Assembly (NCBI GenBank): GCA_947164985.1
Contig: CAMUYI010000001.1
Span: 62,001-126,000, forward strand
Direction: 5' to 3'
DNA length: 64,000 bases
DNA from: an uncultured Bacteroidales bacterium
GTDB lineage: Bacteria; Bacteroidota; Bacteroidia; Bacteroidales; Paludibacteraceae
The translations under genes were made by a program, and so were the position numbers. The notes beneath the pieces are model-generated. The model was not told the origin of the DNA. It ran no database searches and was given only the letters and a program-made list of their open reading frames with translations. Positions 54,928 to 63,193 of this stretch are shown piece by piece (position 1 is the first letter of the stretch; the number at the start of each line of letters is the position of its first letter).

Positions 54928-56007
54928 ATGAAACACACGATGATTTGGGTGGCGGCGATGATGCTGGCCATGACAAGTGCGGTGAGCGCACAGGAGAACG
55001 AGAAGGCGAACGAGGGTCAATTTGTTCGTTGTATTGCGTTCTACAACCTTGAGAACCTTTTCGACACCATTCACGATGAGGGGAAGATCGACTATGAGTA
55101 CTTGCCGGACGGCGGTATGAAATGGACGAGCCTGAAATACGAGAACAAGGTGAAGAACATGGCCTATGCCGTTTCGCAGTTAGGTACGGATTATGACCCG
55201 CGCGGCGCTGCCTGTATCGGTGTAGCGGAGGTAGAGAATATCGGTTGTTTGCATGACCTGTGCGCGGAAGCAAACAGTAAGTACGGTCGTCGTTTGAAAC
55301 CGATCCTGCTGGAAGGTCCGGATCGTCGTGGTGTAGATGTAGGATTTTTGTATGACTCGGTGATGTTCAAGCCGAGCAAGGTGAACGGATTTGAGCTCAA
55401 GGCGCACTATGCGGACGGCGGTGTGATCAAGACACGTCTGCAGTTATGCGTATCAGGTTACTTAATGGGTGACGGCAGACCGGAGAAGATTCATGTGATC
55501 GTGAACCACTGGCCGAGTCGTTACGGCGGTGAGTTATCGAGCCGTCCGGGTCGTGACACGGCCGCGATGTTGGTGAAGAGCATCTGCGACTCGATCTACC
55601 TCAAAGAGCCGAAAGCAAAGATTGTTGTGATGGGTGACTTGAACGACGACCCGTACAACCACAGCTGTAAAGATGTGCTGAAAGCCCGCAAGCATCGTGA
55701 GGAAGTGGAGCCGCAAGGCTATTTCAATACGATGTGGCAGATGCTGGATCGCGGAATCGGTTCATTGGCCTACAACGGCAGTTGGAACCTCTTCGACCAG
55801 ATCATCATCAGTGAACCGCTGATGAACGAGACTTTGGATTCCGGCAAATGGACGTACTGGAAAGCGCAGATCTTCAACAAGCCGTTCCTGACCGTTCAGG
55901 AAGGCAAGGACAAGGGAACGCCCTTCCGTACGACCAAAGGCGGCGTATGGCAGAACGGCTACGGAGACCACTATCCGACAATGATTTATCTGATTCGGAA
56001 GAAATAA
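54928..56007 (+). CDS. Secreted endonuclease/exonuclease/phosphatase (EEP) family protein
   Basis: The protein has 359 residues, with a signal peptide (MIWVAAMMLAMTSAVSAQ). EEP-fold motifs are seen in order: FYNLENLFD, CIGVAEVENIG with the metal Glu, NHWPSRYGGELSSRPGRD, VVMGDLNDDPYNHSC with the catalytic Asp-x-Asn, and the final NGYGDHYPTMI with the His. Members hydrolyse phosphodiester bonds in nucleic acids or lipids; the exported form here could act on extracellular DNA or phospholipid headgroups. It leads an operon with DUF4290, prs, a peptidase and suf genes. Confidence 0.93.
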   Translation: MKHTMIWVAAMMLAMTSAVSAQENEKANEGQFVRCIAFYNLENLFDTIHDEGKIDYEYLPDGGMKWTSLKYENKVKNMAYAVSQLGTDYDPRGAACIGVAEVENIGCLHDLCAEANSKYGRRLKPILLEGPDRRGVDVGFLYDSVMFKPSKVNGFELKAHYADGGVIKTRLQLCVSGYLMGDGRPEKIHVIVNHWPSRYGGELSSRPGRDTAAMLVKSICDSIYLKEPKAKIVVMGDLNDDPYNHSCKDVLKARKHREEVEPQGYFNTMWQMLDRGIGSLAYNGSWNLFDQIIISEPLMNETLDSGKWTYWKAQIFNKPFLTVQEGKDKGTPFRTTKGGVWQNGYGDHYPTMIYLIRKK

Positions 56008-56045
56008 GATTGAAAATTGAAAATTGAAAATTGAAAATTGAAGAT
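56008..56045. repeat. AAAATTG tandem repeat
   Basis: Five perfect or near-perfect 7-bp units fill the gap between the EEP stop and the DUF4290 ATG. Confidence 0.92.
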
Positions 56046-56351
56046 ATGACTTTGCAATTGAAAAGAAACTCGGCACCGATTCGGATGCGTAACTACGGCC
56101 GGATTGTGCAAGATATGATCGCATATGCGTCGGCGCTGCCGAAAGGTCAGGAGCGTGACACTCTGGAGGTGTATATCGCGCAATGCATGCGTCAGCGTAA
56201 CTTGGTATGGAACCGCGACCAGGAGTCGGGTATCAACCGTGTACGCGAGGATATCCTCCGTCTGTCGGACGGTAAGTTAACCTGCGATTCGAAGGCATTC
56301 AAGGCCTTGATGGGCGAGGTTCCGGCCGACAACAAAAAGAAGAAAAAGTAA
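56046..56351 (+). CDS. DUF4290-like protein, short form
   Basis: The ATG at 56046 gives 101 residues; an upstream TTG lies inside the tandem repeat and is not preferred. The pattern APIRMRNYGRIVQDMIAYA matches the beginning of DUF4290 (a Bacteroidota family with L-P-E-Y-G-R-N-V-Q-x-M). The rest (GQERDTLEVYIAQCMRQRN) is shorter than the usual family length of about 200, so it lacks the second half. The end is a Lys-rich tail. Function unknown. It is encoded 18 bp before prs. Confidence 0.75.
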   Translation: MTLQLKRNSAPIRMRNYGRIVQDMIAYASALPKGQERDTLEVYIAQCMRQRNLVWNRDQESGINRVREDILRLSDGKLTCDSKAFKALMGEVPADNKKKKK

Positions 56352-56369
56352 TATTTGGCGATTAGCTAT

Positions 56370-57329
56370 ATGGAAGAGAGCAAGCAGTTTAAGGTTTTTG
56401 CCGGGTCTAAGGGTCAGGCTTTAGCACAACGTATCTGTGATGAATTGGGATGCCCGTTAGGGTCGGTGCGTGTGGACCGTTTCTCGGACGGCGAGTTCTG
56501 CGCCTATTTTGAGGAGTCGGTTCGTGGTCAGTCGGTTTATCTGGTGCAATCCACCTGTCCGTCAAGCGATAACCTGATGGAGTTGCTATTGATGATCGAT
56601 GCGGCGAAGCGTGCGAGTGCGTACAAGGTAGTGGCGGTCATTCCGTATTTCGGATGGGCGCGTCAGGACCGCAAGGACAAACCGCGTGTTTCGATCGGTG
56701 CCAAACTGGTAGCGAACATGCTGCAGACAGCGGGTGCAGACCGTGTGATCACGGTTGATCTGCATGCCGATCAGATCCAAGGATTCTTTGATATACCGGT
56801 GGACCATATCTACGGATCGAACGTCTTGGCGCCGTATATCGCGAGTCTCAACCTGAAGAAACTGATTGTGGCATCTCCGGACGTGGGCGGTTCGAAGCGT
56901 GCGTCTAATTTTGCGAAGAAACTGCATATCCTTACCGACCGCGAGGTGCCGATGGTCATCTGTTACAAGAACCGTCCGGACTTCAACAAAGTGTCGGAGA
57001 TTCGCGTATTGGGTGATATTTACGGCAAGGACGTGGTCATCTTCGATGATATCGCCGACACGGCCGGTACGCTCTGCAAGGCAGCGGAGGTGATGATGGC
57101 CGGTGGCGCGAAGAGCGTGCGTGCCGTAGTGACGCACGGTGTGCTGAGCGGTAATGCTTGTCAGCGTATCGAGGAGTCGGCTTTGGAACAACTGATATGC
57201 ACCGACTCGCTGCCGATCGATCCTGCATGCTGCTCCAAGTTGCATCTGGAGACCTTAGCGTTATCGATTGCTCAGACGATCTCTGCTATTCAAAACCATA
57301 CTTCCGTTAGCGAGAAGAACGAAAGGTAA
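56370..57329 (+). CDS. prs: Ribose-phosphate pyrophosphokinase
   Basis: The ATG at 56370 gives 319 residues, the usual length; an in-frame TTG at 56355 is less likely. Motifs seen: RFSDGEFCAYFEESVRGQ, PYFGWARQDRKDKPR, the metal-binding DLHADQIQGFFDIPVDHIYG and the PRPP loop VVIFDDIADTAGTLCKA. It makes PRPP from ribose-5-phosphate and ATP for nucleotide, His and Trp synthesis. The stop overlaps the next ATG as TAATG. Confidence 0.97.
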   Translation: MEESKQFKVFAGSKGQALAQRICDELGCPLGSVRVDRFSDGEFCAYFEESVRGQSVYLVQSTCPSSDNLMELLLMIDAAKRASAYKVVAVIPYFGWARQDRKDKPRVSIGAKLVANMLQTAGADRVITVDLHADQIQGFFDIPVDHIYGSNVLAPYIASLNLKKLIVASPDVGGSKRASNFAKKLHILTDREVPMVICYKNRPDFNKVSEIRVLGDIYGKDVVIFDDIADTAGTLCKAAEVMMAGGAKSVRAVVTHGVLSGNACQRIEESALEQLICTDSLPIDPACCSKLHLETLALSIAQTISAIQNHTSVSEKNER

Positions 57330-58327
57330 TGAAGGTTATGGGTTACGGGTTACGGGTTACGGGTTATAGGTTTATCATCCTAGGAGTTCTATGCTTCCTA
57401 GGTGTCCTAGTATCGTGTAATAAACAGCAGGCTGTCAAGGCAAGGCCGTCTTTCTGTGCGGATAGCGCATATGTGTATATCGAGAAGCAGATGGCTTTCG
57501 GTCCGCGTGTACCGAACAGTGCATCGCATACACAGTGTGCCGTTTGGTTGATCGAGCAACTACGGGCTTTTGGCGCAGAGGTAGAGTTGCAGAAAGGTTT
57601 TATGCCGGACTATCGCGGGAACAACCAGCAGATATTCAATATCATCGGTCATTTCGGTGCGCCGGAACAAGCGTCCCGGGCCCGTATCCTGTTGGGTGCG
57701 CATTATGATTGCCGTCCCTGGTGCGACGAGGAGCCTAATTACGAAGACCGATTTTATAATGTGCCGGGCGCCAATGACGGCGCGAGTGGCGTAGGTGTGT
57801 TGCTGGAAGTAGCGCGTCAGTTAGGCATGCGGGATACAATCCTGACGCCGGTGGATATCATCTTCTTTGATGTCGAAGATATGGGTACGCCGCGTGTCTA
57901 TACGGGTGAAGAACGCGAAGATACCTGGTGTTTGGGTAGTCAGTTATGGGCGGCTAACTACATGCACAAACGGAGTCCCGCTTACCAATACGGTCTGATT
58001 TTGGATATGGTAGGCGCGCCGGATGCGGTATTCCCGCTGGAGATGTACTCGAGTCAGTACGCGCAGAACTATCAGCAGAAGATATGGCGGTCGGCAGAGC
58101 AGTTGGGTTATGGTGCGATGTTCTCTAACCAACGTTCCTACCCCATCACCGACGACCATTATTATATCAACTATATCGCCGGTATCCCGTGCGTGGATGT
58201 GATCCATTACGACATCCGCAATGCGACCGGTTTTCCTACCTGGTGGCATACGCGTCAGGACGATATGAGTAATATCAGCAAACAGACCCTGCAGGCTGTA
58301 GGCGAAGTGGTGATGAGCCAGTTGTAA
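57329..58327 (+). CDS. M28-family lipoprotein (glutaminyl cyclase-like)
   Basis: The protein has 332 residues. The lipoprotein signal peptide ends at LGVLVSC. Zinc and catalytic motifs of the M28/glutaminyl-peptide cyclotransferase group are present: LLGAHYDCRPWCDEEP, VPGANDGASGVGVLLEVARQL, FFDVEDMG and DMVGAPDAVF, with a His in the ITDDHYYINYIAGIPCVDVIHYD region. It could cyclise N-terminal Gln of exported proteins, which is a known use of this family in T9SS bacteria, or act as a peptidase. The signal peptide itself is built from two tandem repeats (57331-57370 and 57380-57411). Confidence 0.92.
   Translation: MKVMGYGLRVTGYRFIILGVLCFLGVLVSCNKQQAVKARPSFCADSAYVYIEKQMAFGPRVPNSASHTQCAVWLIEQLRAFGAEVELQKGFMPDYRGNNQQIFNIIGHFGAPEQASRARILLGAHYDCRPWCDEEPNYEDRFYNVPGANDGASGVGVLLEVARQLGMRDTILTPVDIIFFDVEDMGTPRVYTGEEREDTWCLGSQLWAANYMHKRSPAYQYGLILDMVGAPDAVFPLEMYSSQYAQNYQQKIWRSAEQLGYGAMFSNQRSYPITDDHYYINYIAGIPCVDVIHYDIRNATGFPTWWHTRQDDMSNISKQTLQAVGEVVMSQL
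57331..57370. repeat. GGGTTAC tandem repeat encoding the start of a lipoprotein
   Basis: About five 7-bp units of GGGTTAC encode the polar beginning (MGYGLRVTGYR) of the M28 lipoprotein signal peptide. Confidence 0.9.
57380..57411. repeat. TCCTAGG-type repeat encoding a signal-peptide core
   Basis: Three imperfect 11-bp units containing CCTAGG and GT encode the hydrophobic ILGVLCFLGVLV segment of the M28 lipoprotein. Confidence 0.75.
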
Positions 58328-58361
58328 AGAATGAAAGAGTGAAAGAATTAAAGAGTGAAAG
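58327..58361. repeat. AAAGAGTG tandem repeat at the sufC start
   Basis: Four 8-bp units of AAAGAGTG or AAAGAATG type fill the gap, and the last unit supplies the GTG start codon of sufC. Confidence 0.88.
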
Positions 58362-59098
58362 CTTTACTTGAAATAAAAGATCTGCATGCCTCAATAGGCG
58401 GCAAAGAGATATTGAAGGGCGTGAACCTCGTGATCAACGAAGGCGAGGTGCATGCTATCATGGGTCCGAACGGCGCGGGTAAGAGTACGCTGAGTGCGGT
58501 GCTGACCGGTAATCCGGCGTATGAAGTGACGAGCGGTGAGGTGTATTTGAAAGGAGAGAACCTCCTGGAGATGGCACCCGAAGTACGCGCACGCGCGGGC
58601 GTTTTCCTTAGTTTTCAATATCCGGTAGAGATACCCGGCGTGAGTATGACCAATTTCATGCGTACGGCGATCAACGCCAAGCGTGCGTATGAAAGCAAAG
58701 AACCGCTGAGTGCGAAAGAGTTCTTGGCGCTGATGCGTGAGAAGAAGAAGATGCTGGAGTTACCGGACAAACTGAATAACCGATCGGTGAACGAAGGCTT
58801 CTCCGGCGGCGAGAAGAAGAAGAACGAGATCTTCCAGATGGCGATGTTGGAGCCCTGTCTGTCGATATTGGACGAGACCGATTCGGGTCTGGATATCGAT
58901 GCGCTGCGTATTGTAGCCGAAGGCGTGAATAAACTCAAGACCCCGCACAACGCCTCCATCGTGATCACCCATTACCAGCGTCTGCTGGATTATATCGTAC
59001 CGGATTTTGTGCATGTGTTGGCGGACGGAAGAATCGTGAAGACCGGCGATAAGAGTTTGGCACTCGAACTGGAAGAGAAAGGTTATGAAGGTCTGTAA
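58355..59098 (+). CDS. sufC: Fe-S cluster assembly ATPase SufC
   Basis: The protein has 247 residues from a GTG start that lies in the tandem repeat; no closer ATG leads into the conserved beginning VKALLEIKDLHASIGGKE. ABC ATPase motifs: Walker A GPNGAGKSTL, SufC Q-loop region FLSFQYPVEIPGVSM, signature GFSGGEKKKNEIFQM, Walker B LSILDETDSGLDID and the H-loop ITHYQRLLDYI. SufC drives conformational change in the SufBCD scaffold. sufD follows with 14 bp overlap; sufB, sufS and sufE are not in this window. Confidence 0.97.
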   Translation: MKALLEIKDLHASIGGKEILKGVNLVINEGEVHAIMGPNGAGKSTLSAVLTGNPAYEVTSGEVYLKGENLLEMAPEVRARAGVFLSFQYPVEIPGVSMTNFMRTAINAKRAYESKEPLSAKEFLALMREKKKMLELPDKLNNRSVNEGFSGGEKKKNEIFQMAMLEPCLSILDETDSGLDIDALRIVAEGVNKLKTPHNASIVITHYQRLLDYIVPDFVHVLADGRIVKTGDKSLALELEEKGYEGL

Positions 59099-59708
59099 GG
59101 GCGAAACATATGAGCGCGTCTTCGTGAACGAAGAGGTGAATCTGAACATCGAGCAGGAGGCTGATTCGCATGTCAAGATTCATGTCATCAACGCGCCTTT
59201 CTCGATCACGGTGAACCAGATCGGCGAGGGTTGCAGCACGGAGATTTATGGCTTGGAGCATCTGCGCGGAGAGGACGACGTGACGGCTGAGACGCATGTG
59301 ACGCATAGCGTAGGCGGCGGTACCTCGAACCAACTCGTTAAGTTTGTACTGGAGGACAATGCCCGCGGCCGTTTTATCGGTGATCTGAAGATTGCGCAGG
59401 ATGCCCAACAGACGGAAGCGCATCAGACGAACCGTAACCTGGTGCTGAGTGAGACGGCAGAGATGCGTACCCAGCCGCAGTTGGAGATCTACGCGGATGA
59501 TGTGAAAGCGACGCACGGTGCGAGTACGGGTCAGTTGGACGAGTCGGCACTCTTCTATATGCAGCAACGCGGTATCGATAAAGAAAAAGCGCGTCAACTG
59601 CTCGTTAACGCGTTTATGCGAGAAATTGTTGACACAATTTCGGATGAACGAATGAAAGAATTAATGAATGAACGGTTACTGAACGCGATTGATGGCGTAG
59701 TCGAGTAA
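59085..59708 (+). CDS. sufD: SufD-like protein lacking the N-terminal half
   Basis: The protein has 207 residues, against about 430-450 for usual SufD. The conserved C-terminal core is present: THVTHSVGGGTSNQLVKFVL, QTEAHQTNRNLVLSETAEMRTQPQLEIYADDVKATHGAS, then GQLDESALFYMQQRGIDKEKARQLLVNAF, which is the SufC-contacting end. The N-terminal helical domain and much of the beta helix are absent, and the ATG at 59085 leads straight into short strands. With sufC upstream and no sufB nearby, this may be a minimal two-gene scaffold or a reduced SufD. The last 20 codons include a short repeat (59645-59674). Its 3' end overlaps the next gene by 33 bp. Confidence 0.85.
   Translation: MKVCKGETYERVFVNEEVNLNIEQEADSHVKIHVINAPFSITVNQIGEGCSTEIYGLEHLRGEDDVTAETHVTHSVGGGTSNQLVKFVLEDNARGRFIGDLKIAQDAQQTEAHQTNRNLVLSETAEMRTQPQLEIYADDVKATHGASTGQLDESALFYMQQRGIDKEKARQLLVNAFMREIVDTISDERMKELMNERLLNAIDGVVE
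59645..59674. repeat. Imperfect repeat in the sufD C-terminus
   Basis: Units related to GAATGAAC and GATGAACGAATGAAAG encode DERMKELMNER near the end of sufD. Confidence 0.5.
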
Positions 59709-60668
59709 GGCAAGCAGACTTCTTTTTTCCTCTGAGTCACGGAACACGCTTAGGGCTTCCGTGGCTTTCTTTTTGAAATCCAGCATCTGTTGTACTGCAT
59801 ACTCATCGCCGTGGAAACGCAGGACGAAAGCTTTGATCTCCTGGAGCGCTTTGTCCATCTCGATCGTCTCACTATGGGCGGCTAAGAGTTCGCCCAACTC
59901 GCGTATATGCTCTGCTTCATCTTGCGGTGCCCGTCGCAGGGCTTCGATAAGAGGCAACGTCACTTTGCCGTCCCGCAAGTCACTCATCGTCGGTTTACCG
60001 ATCTCTTCGAGATCGCTATAATCGAAGATATCATCCTTTATCTGGAAGCAGAGACCTAACATCCGTCCGTATTCGCGCAGAGCAGCCCGTTGGCGTTGGG
60101 TACATCCTGCACTTTCGGCACCCGCTTCGGCACAGGCTTGGAAGAGTTGGGCGGTCTTCTGTTCTATCACTTTGAAATAGCGCTCTTCGTCGATCCACAT
60201 CGATTGCCCGACATGGAGCTGCACCATCTCGCCGCTGGAAAGGCTCTTACCGAGGTTCGAGACGATTTCCAGAATGCGGATGTTTCGCACCTCCGCCACG
60301 AGTCCGATCACTTTGGCTAACATATAGTCGCCGATCAGCACCGCCACTTTATTGGTCCATTTGGCATGCACGGAAGCGACGCCTCGGCGCATATCCGAAC
60401 TATCGACCACATCGTCATGCACGAGGCTGGCGGTATGGAGCAGTTCAAGTGCGACGGCAGAGCGTAAAGTCTTATCCGTCACGGGGTTGCATATCTGCGC
60501 CGCGAGGATCGTGAGCAGGGGTCGCAGCTGCTTGCCGCGACGCGAACCGACATACGAAAGTACCTCTTGCTGCAGTTTGTTATCTGCGCGCAGGGATGAC
60601 TCCATAAGGCGTTCGTATTGCCTCCATTCGGATTCGATCGGTCGTCGTATGTCTGCTATCGTGGCCAT
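59676..60668 (-). CDS. Polyprenyl diphosphate synthase
   Basis: The start at 60668 (MATIADIRRPIESEW) gives 330 residues; the frame extends upstream through the promoter and is not used. The first Asp-rich motif is LVHDDVVDSSDMRRG and the second is FQIKDDIFDYSD, with YVGSRRGKQLRPLLTIL before them. It is the long-chain (octaprenyl/nonaprenyl-type) trans-prenyltransferase family that makes the quinone side chain; chain length cannot be told. It is convergent with sufD, with 33 bp overlap. Confidence 0.93.
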   Translation of the reverse strand: MATIADIRRPIESEWRQYERLMESSLRADNKLQQEVLSYVGSRRGKQLRPLLTILAAQICNPVTDKTLRSAVALELLHTASLVHDDVVDSSDMRRGVASVHAKWTNKVAVLIGDYMLAKVIGLVAEVRNIRILEIVSNLGKSLSSGEMVQLHVGQSMWIDEERYFKVIEQKTAQLFQACAEAGAESAGCTQRQRAALREYGRMLGLCFQIKDDIFDYSDLEEIGKPTMSDLRDGKVTLPLIEALRRAPQDEAEHIRELGELLAAHSETIEMDKALQEIKAFVLRFHGDEYAVQQMLDFKKKATEALSVFRDSEEKRSLLALLDYAINRVQ

Positions 60669-60685
60669 GTTTGTCAAATCGGGTA

Positions 60686-60716
60686 CAAAGGTACTGCTTT
60701 TTTTGCAAATATGCAA
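60686..60716 (-). promoter_or_regulatory. Promoter for the polyprenyl synthase gene
   Basis: The minus-strand boxes are TACCTTTG (60686-60693) and TTG (60714-60716, in TTGCATATTTG), 20 nt apart. The -33 box is close to the end of aroB. Confidence 0.86.
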
Positions 60717-60731
60717 GAGGAACGGTCTTTT

Positions 60732-61754
60732 TTATATACTAAAAAGGTAGTCGAGGGCTTCAGCGGCCTCTTGCGGTGTGATGAGTTGGTTGATAAGCGG
60801 CTGTCCGACAGCTTGCAGCAAGGTGCAATTGATTTCCGCCGCATGTTCGTTCTTCTTATCCTGCTGCATGAGTGCGATGAGCGGATCGCGGTCAGTGCAT
60901 TTGCATTGCGGTTTGCCGTAAGCATGCAGCATGATCTGCGTGAGTTGTTGAAGCGGTTCTTTGGAACAGGCGAGTTTGACCACACTCAGATACAGTTCGG
61001 CGATCATACCGTATAGCACCGCATATCCATGGTCAAGCGGCGTGTTGTGTGTATGACTCAACGCTTCCAAGGCATGACCGAAGGTGTGACCGAAATTGAG
61101 GGTTTTGCGTATGCCCTCTTCGCGCGGGTCAGCCGTCACAATCTGCTCTTTGACGGCTACGCAGTCCGTAATGAGCGGCGTGAGGGCGTCTATATCCATC
61201 GTATCGAGGTCGTACTGCAAGAGGCGGGACCAGAGTTTAGGGTCGGCGATGAGGCCGGTCTTGAGCATCTCGGCTAAGCCGCATAGGAATTGTTGCGGCG
61301 GTAAGGTCTTGAGCCATTGAGGCCAGATGAGAGTGGCGACAGGCGGTGCAAAAAGACCGATACTATTCTTCAGTCCATGGTAGTTGAACCCCGTCTTACC
61401 ACCCGATGAAGCATCAATCATAGCAAGCAGGGTGGTAGGTATATTGACATAGTCGATACCGCGCTTGTAAGTAGAAGCAGCAAAGCCGCAGAGGTCGGTC
61501 AGGACACCTCCTCCGACGGCAATAAGCAGACCGCGACGCGTGATGCCTTTCTCAAAGAGAAAATCCCAGATGAGGGAGACCGTCTCGAGCGACTTGGCAG
61601 CCTCGGAGACGGAGAGACCGTATACACTATGAGAAGCGAGACCGGCTACGCCTGTGGGAAGTGTGATATTTTGGTCATACACCACAACGATCTGGTTCTT
61701 GTCGTAACGGGCAAGGATGGGCGCAAGGGCGATAGAGAGATCGGTACAAATCAT
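60732..61754 (-). CDS. aroB: 3-dehydroquinate synthase
   Basis: The protein has 340 residues. Seen are LIAVGGGVLTDLCGFAASTYKRGIDYVNIPTTLLAMIDASSGGKTG, which forms the NAD-binding region, the metal-ligand segment RKTLNFGHTFGHALE with His, and LDHGYAVLYGM. It is the second step of the shikimate pathway. The start overlaps the stop of the upstream secreted-protein gene as ATGA, so aroB is probably expressed from a promoter beyond the right edge of the window. Confidence 0.97.
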   Translation of the reverse strand: MICTDLSIALAPILARYDKNQIVVVYDQNITLPTGVAGLASHSVYGLSVSEAAKSLETVSLIWDFLFEKGITRRGLLIAVGGGVLTDLCGFAASTYKRGIDYVNIPTTLLAMIDASSGGKTGFNYHGLKNSIGLFAPPVATLIWPQWLKTLPPQQFLCGLAEMLKTGLIADPKLWSRLLQYDLDTMDIDALTPLITDCVAVKEQIVTADPREEGIRKTLNFGHTFGHALEALSHTHNTPLDHGYAVLYGMIAELYLSVVKLACSKEPLQQLTQIMLHAYGKPQCKCTDRDPLIALMQQDKKNEHAAEINCTLLQAVGQPLINQLITPQEAAEALDYLFSI

Positions 61755-63172
61755 GGCAGGTAATAGACGTTTTTATCGGTGATCAGTACCCAATTGTTAC
61801 CCGGGATCTTGGAGAAGAGCAGCGGTTTCTCATTGATCTTGCGGAGGGGTCTTTTCTGCACGCTGAGTTCGCGGTTGAGTAGGAGTACGCAGGTAGCTCC
61901 TTCTTCATCAATGAGCACGCAACGATACCCTCTCTCGTCGGGCAGCAGGCAGAAGACCTCCTCGCCCGGCATCGTCTCATAGCGGATAACATCGCCGGAG
62001 ACGGGGTTGGTATAGGTGGGTTGTTGTTGGATGCGTAAAGGTTGGGCGAACGCGATGAGTTGTTCGTTCATCCGCAGGATGGCGCTGTCCGGTGTAGCCA
62101 GACTCCGTTCTGCCGCTATTTGGAGAATGGGGAGCATCTCGCGAAGTGTCTTAGGTGCAGCACTCTGCGCGATCGTCTGTTCAGCCAAACCGTTGAGAAC
62201 GGTCTGCTGCATCGTACGGATAGAGTCAACTTGTTCGTTCGCTAACTCCAAACGGTCACAACGGCCGATGAGGGATGCGTCGATACGGCCTTGGATGGGT
62301 TTGCCGGCTTGGTACTGCGCCACTTGCGTGCGCAGGTTCTTGAGTTCGCGACGGATATCGGTATAGAGCGCATCATAGACCGCATGTTGTTCATTCAGGA
62401 AAGCGGTTACCCATCGGCTGTAGTCCCAGATGACGATGTCGTTCTGCAGGAAATCCGTGTAAGTCAGTCCGTCCAAACGGTAGAGCACAATCGCCTCTTT
62501 ACGGAAGGAAGGTGTATAGCCCGGAATGGCTTGCAGACTCAAGGCACCTTGGTACTGCGCGATATCGGTATCAAGACTGTCGGCAGCCTGTTGCAGCGCC
62601 AGAAGGGTCTGTTGCTCCTCGGGTTGCAAACGCAGATGGGCGGTTTTCTCACGGGTATAACGGCTCAGGAATTCTGCAAAGAGCGTGCGACAACGGTTAT
62701 ACCGCTCGGTCATGCGCACGAACGAATGATGAATGGAGTCGCAGGCGATCTGTTGCCTTTTGACCTCCTCCATGCGCGGACGGATATAATTCTCGAGTTG
62801 ATCGTATTCGATCTTTTTCTGACCGTTCGCGATCTCGGTGTATTGCCAACCGGGCAGTTTCTGATCCTTGGCAAAATGCAGGCAGTTTCCGTAGAAAAGC
62901 CGCGAGCGGTAAAGGAGCATACTGAGTTCGGAATAATGGTGCAACGGGTCCCGCGTCGGCAGCAGGTCATAGGTGAGGTTTCCTAACTCGTAATAGACTC
63001 CCGGCAGTTCGGGTTTCCACTGCTGATAGTCCATGAGAAGATAGATGGCTTCGTACGGACTAAGTTGCTTGGACTGCGCCAAGACAGCACTGTATTTCTC
63101 TTGTGCATGAACGGGATGAAAGACCGCTACGCAGAAGGCTATAAGACAGAATATATATTTGCTATTGGACAT
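61751..63172 (-). CDS. Secreted protein rich in alpha helix, unknown
   Basis: The protein has 473 residues and a signal peptide (YIFCLIAFCVAVFHPVHAQ). The first 120 residues resemble TPR-like helices (LSPYEAIYLLMDYQQWKPEL, YYELGNLTYDLL, LSMLLYRSRLFYGNCLHF). Residues about 140-360 are long helices with coiled-coil character. The last 100 have strand-rich repeats (YRCVLIDEEGATCVLLLNREL, NNWVLITDKNVYYL). I recognise no family. It lies 21 bp behind an OmpA-family protein and couples to aroB, so it may be an outer-membrane-associated partner of that OmpA protein. Confidence 0.75.
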   Translation of the reverse strand: MSNSKYIFCLIAFCVAVFHPVHAQEKYSAVLAQSKQLSPYEAIYLLMDYQQWKPELPGVYYELGNLTYDLLPTRDPLHHYSELSMLLYRSRLFYGNCLHFAKDQKLPGWQYTEIANGQKKIEYDQLENYIRPRMEEVKRQQIACDSIHHSFVRMTERYNRCRTLFAEFLSRYTREKTAHLRLQPEEQQTLLALQQAADSLDTDIAQYQGALSLQAIPGYTPSFRKEAIVLYRLDGLTYTDFLQNDIVIWDYSRWVTAFLNEQHAVYDALYTDIRRELKNLRTQVAQYQAGKPIQGRIDASLIGRCDRLELANEQVDSIRTMQQTVLNGLAEQTIAQSAAPKTLREMLPILQIAAERSLATPDSAILRMNEQLIAFAQPLRIQQQPTYTNPVSGDVIRYETMPGEEVFCLLPDERGYRCVLIDEEGATCVLLLNRELSVQKRPLRKINEKPLLFSKIPGNNWVLITDKNVYYLP

Positions 63173-63193
63173 TGGAAATGGGATATTAGGTCG

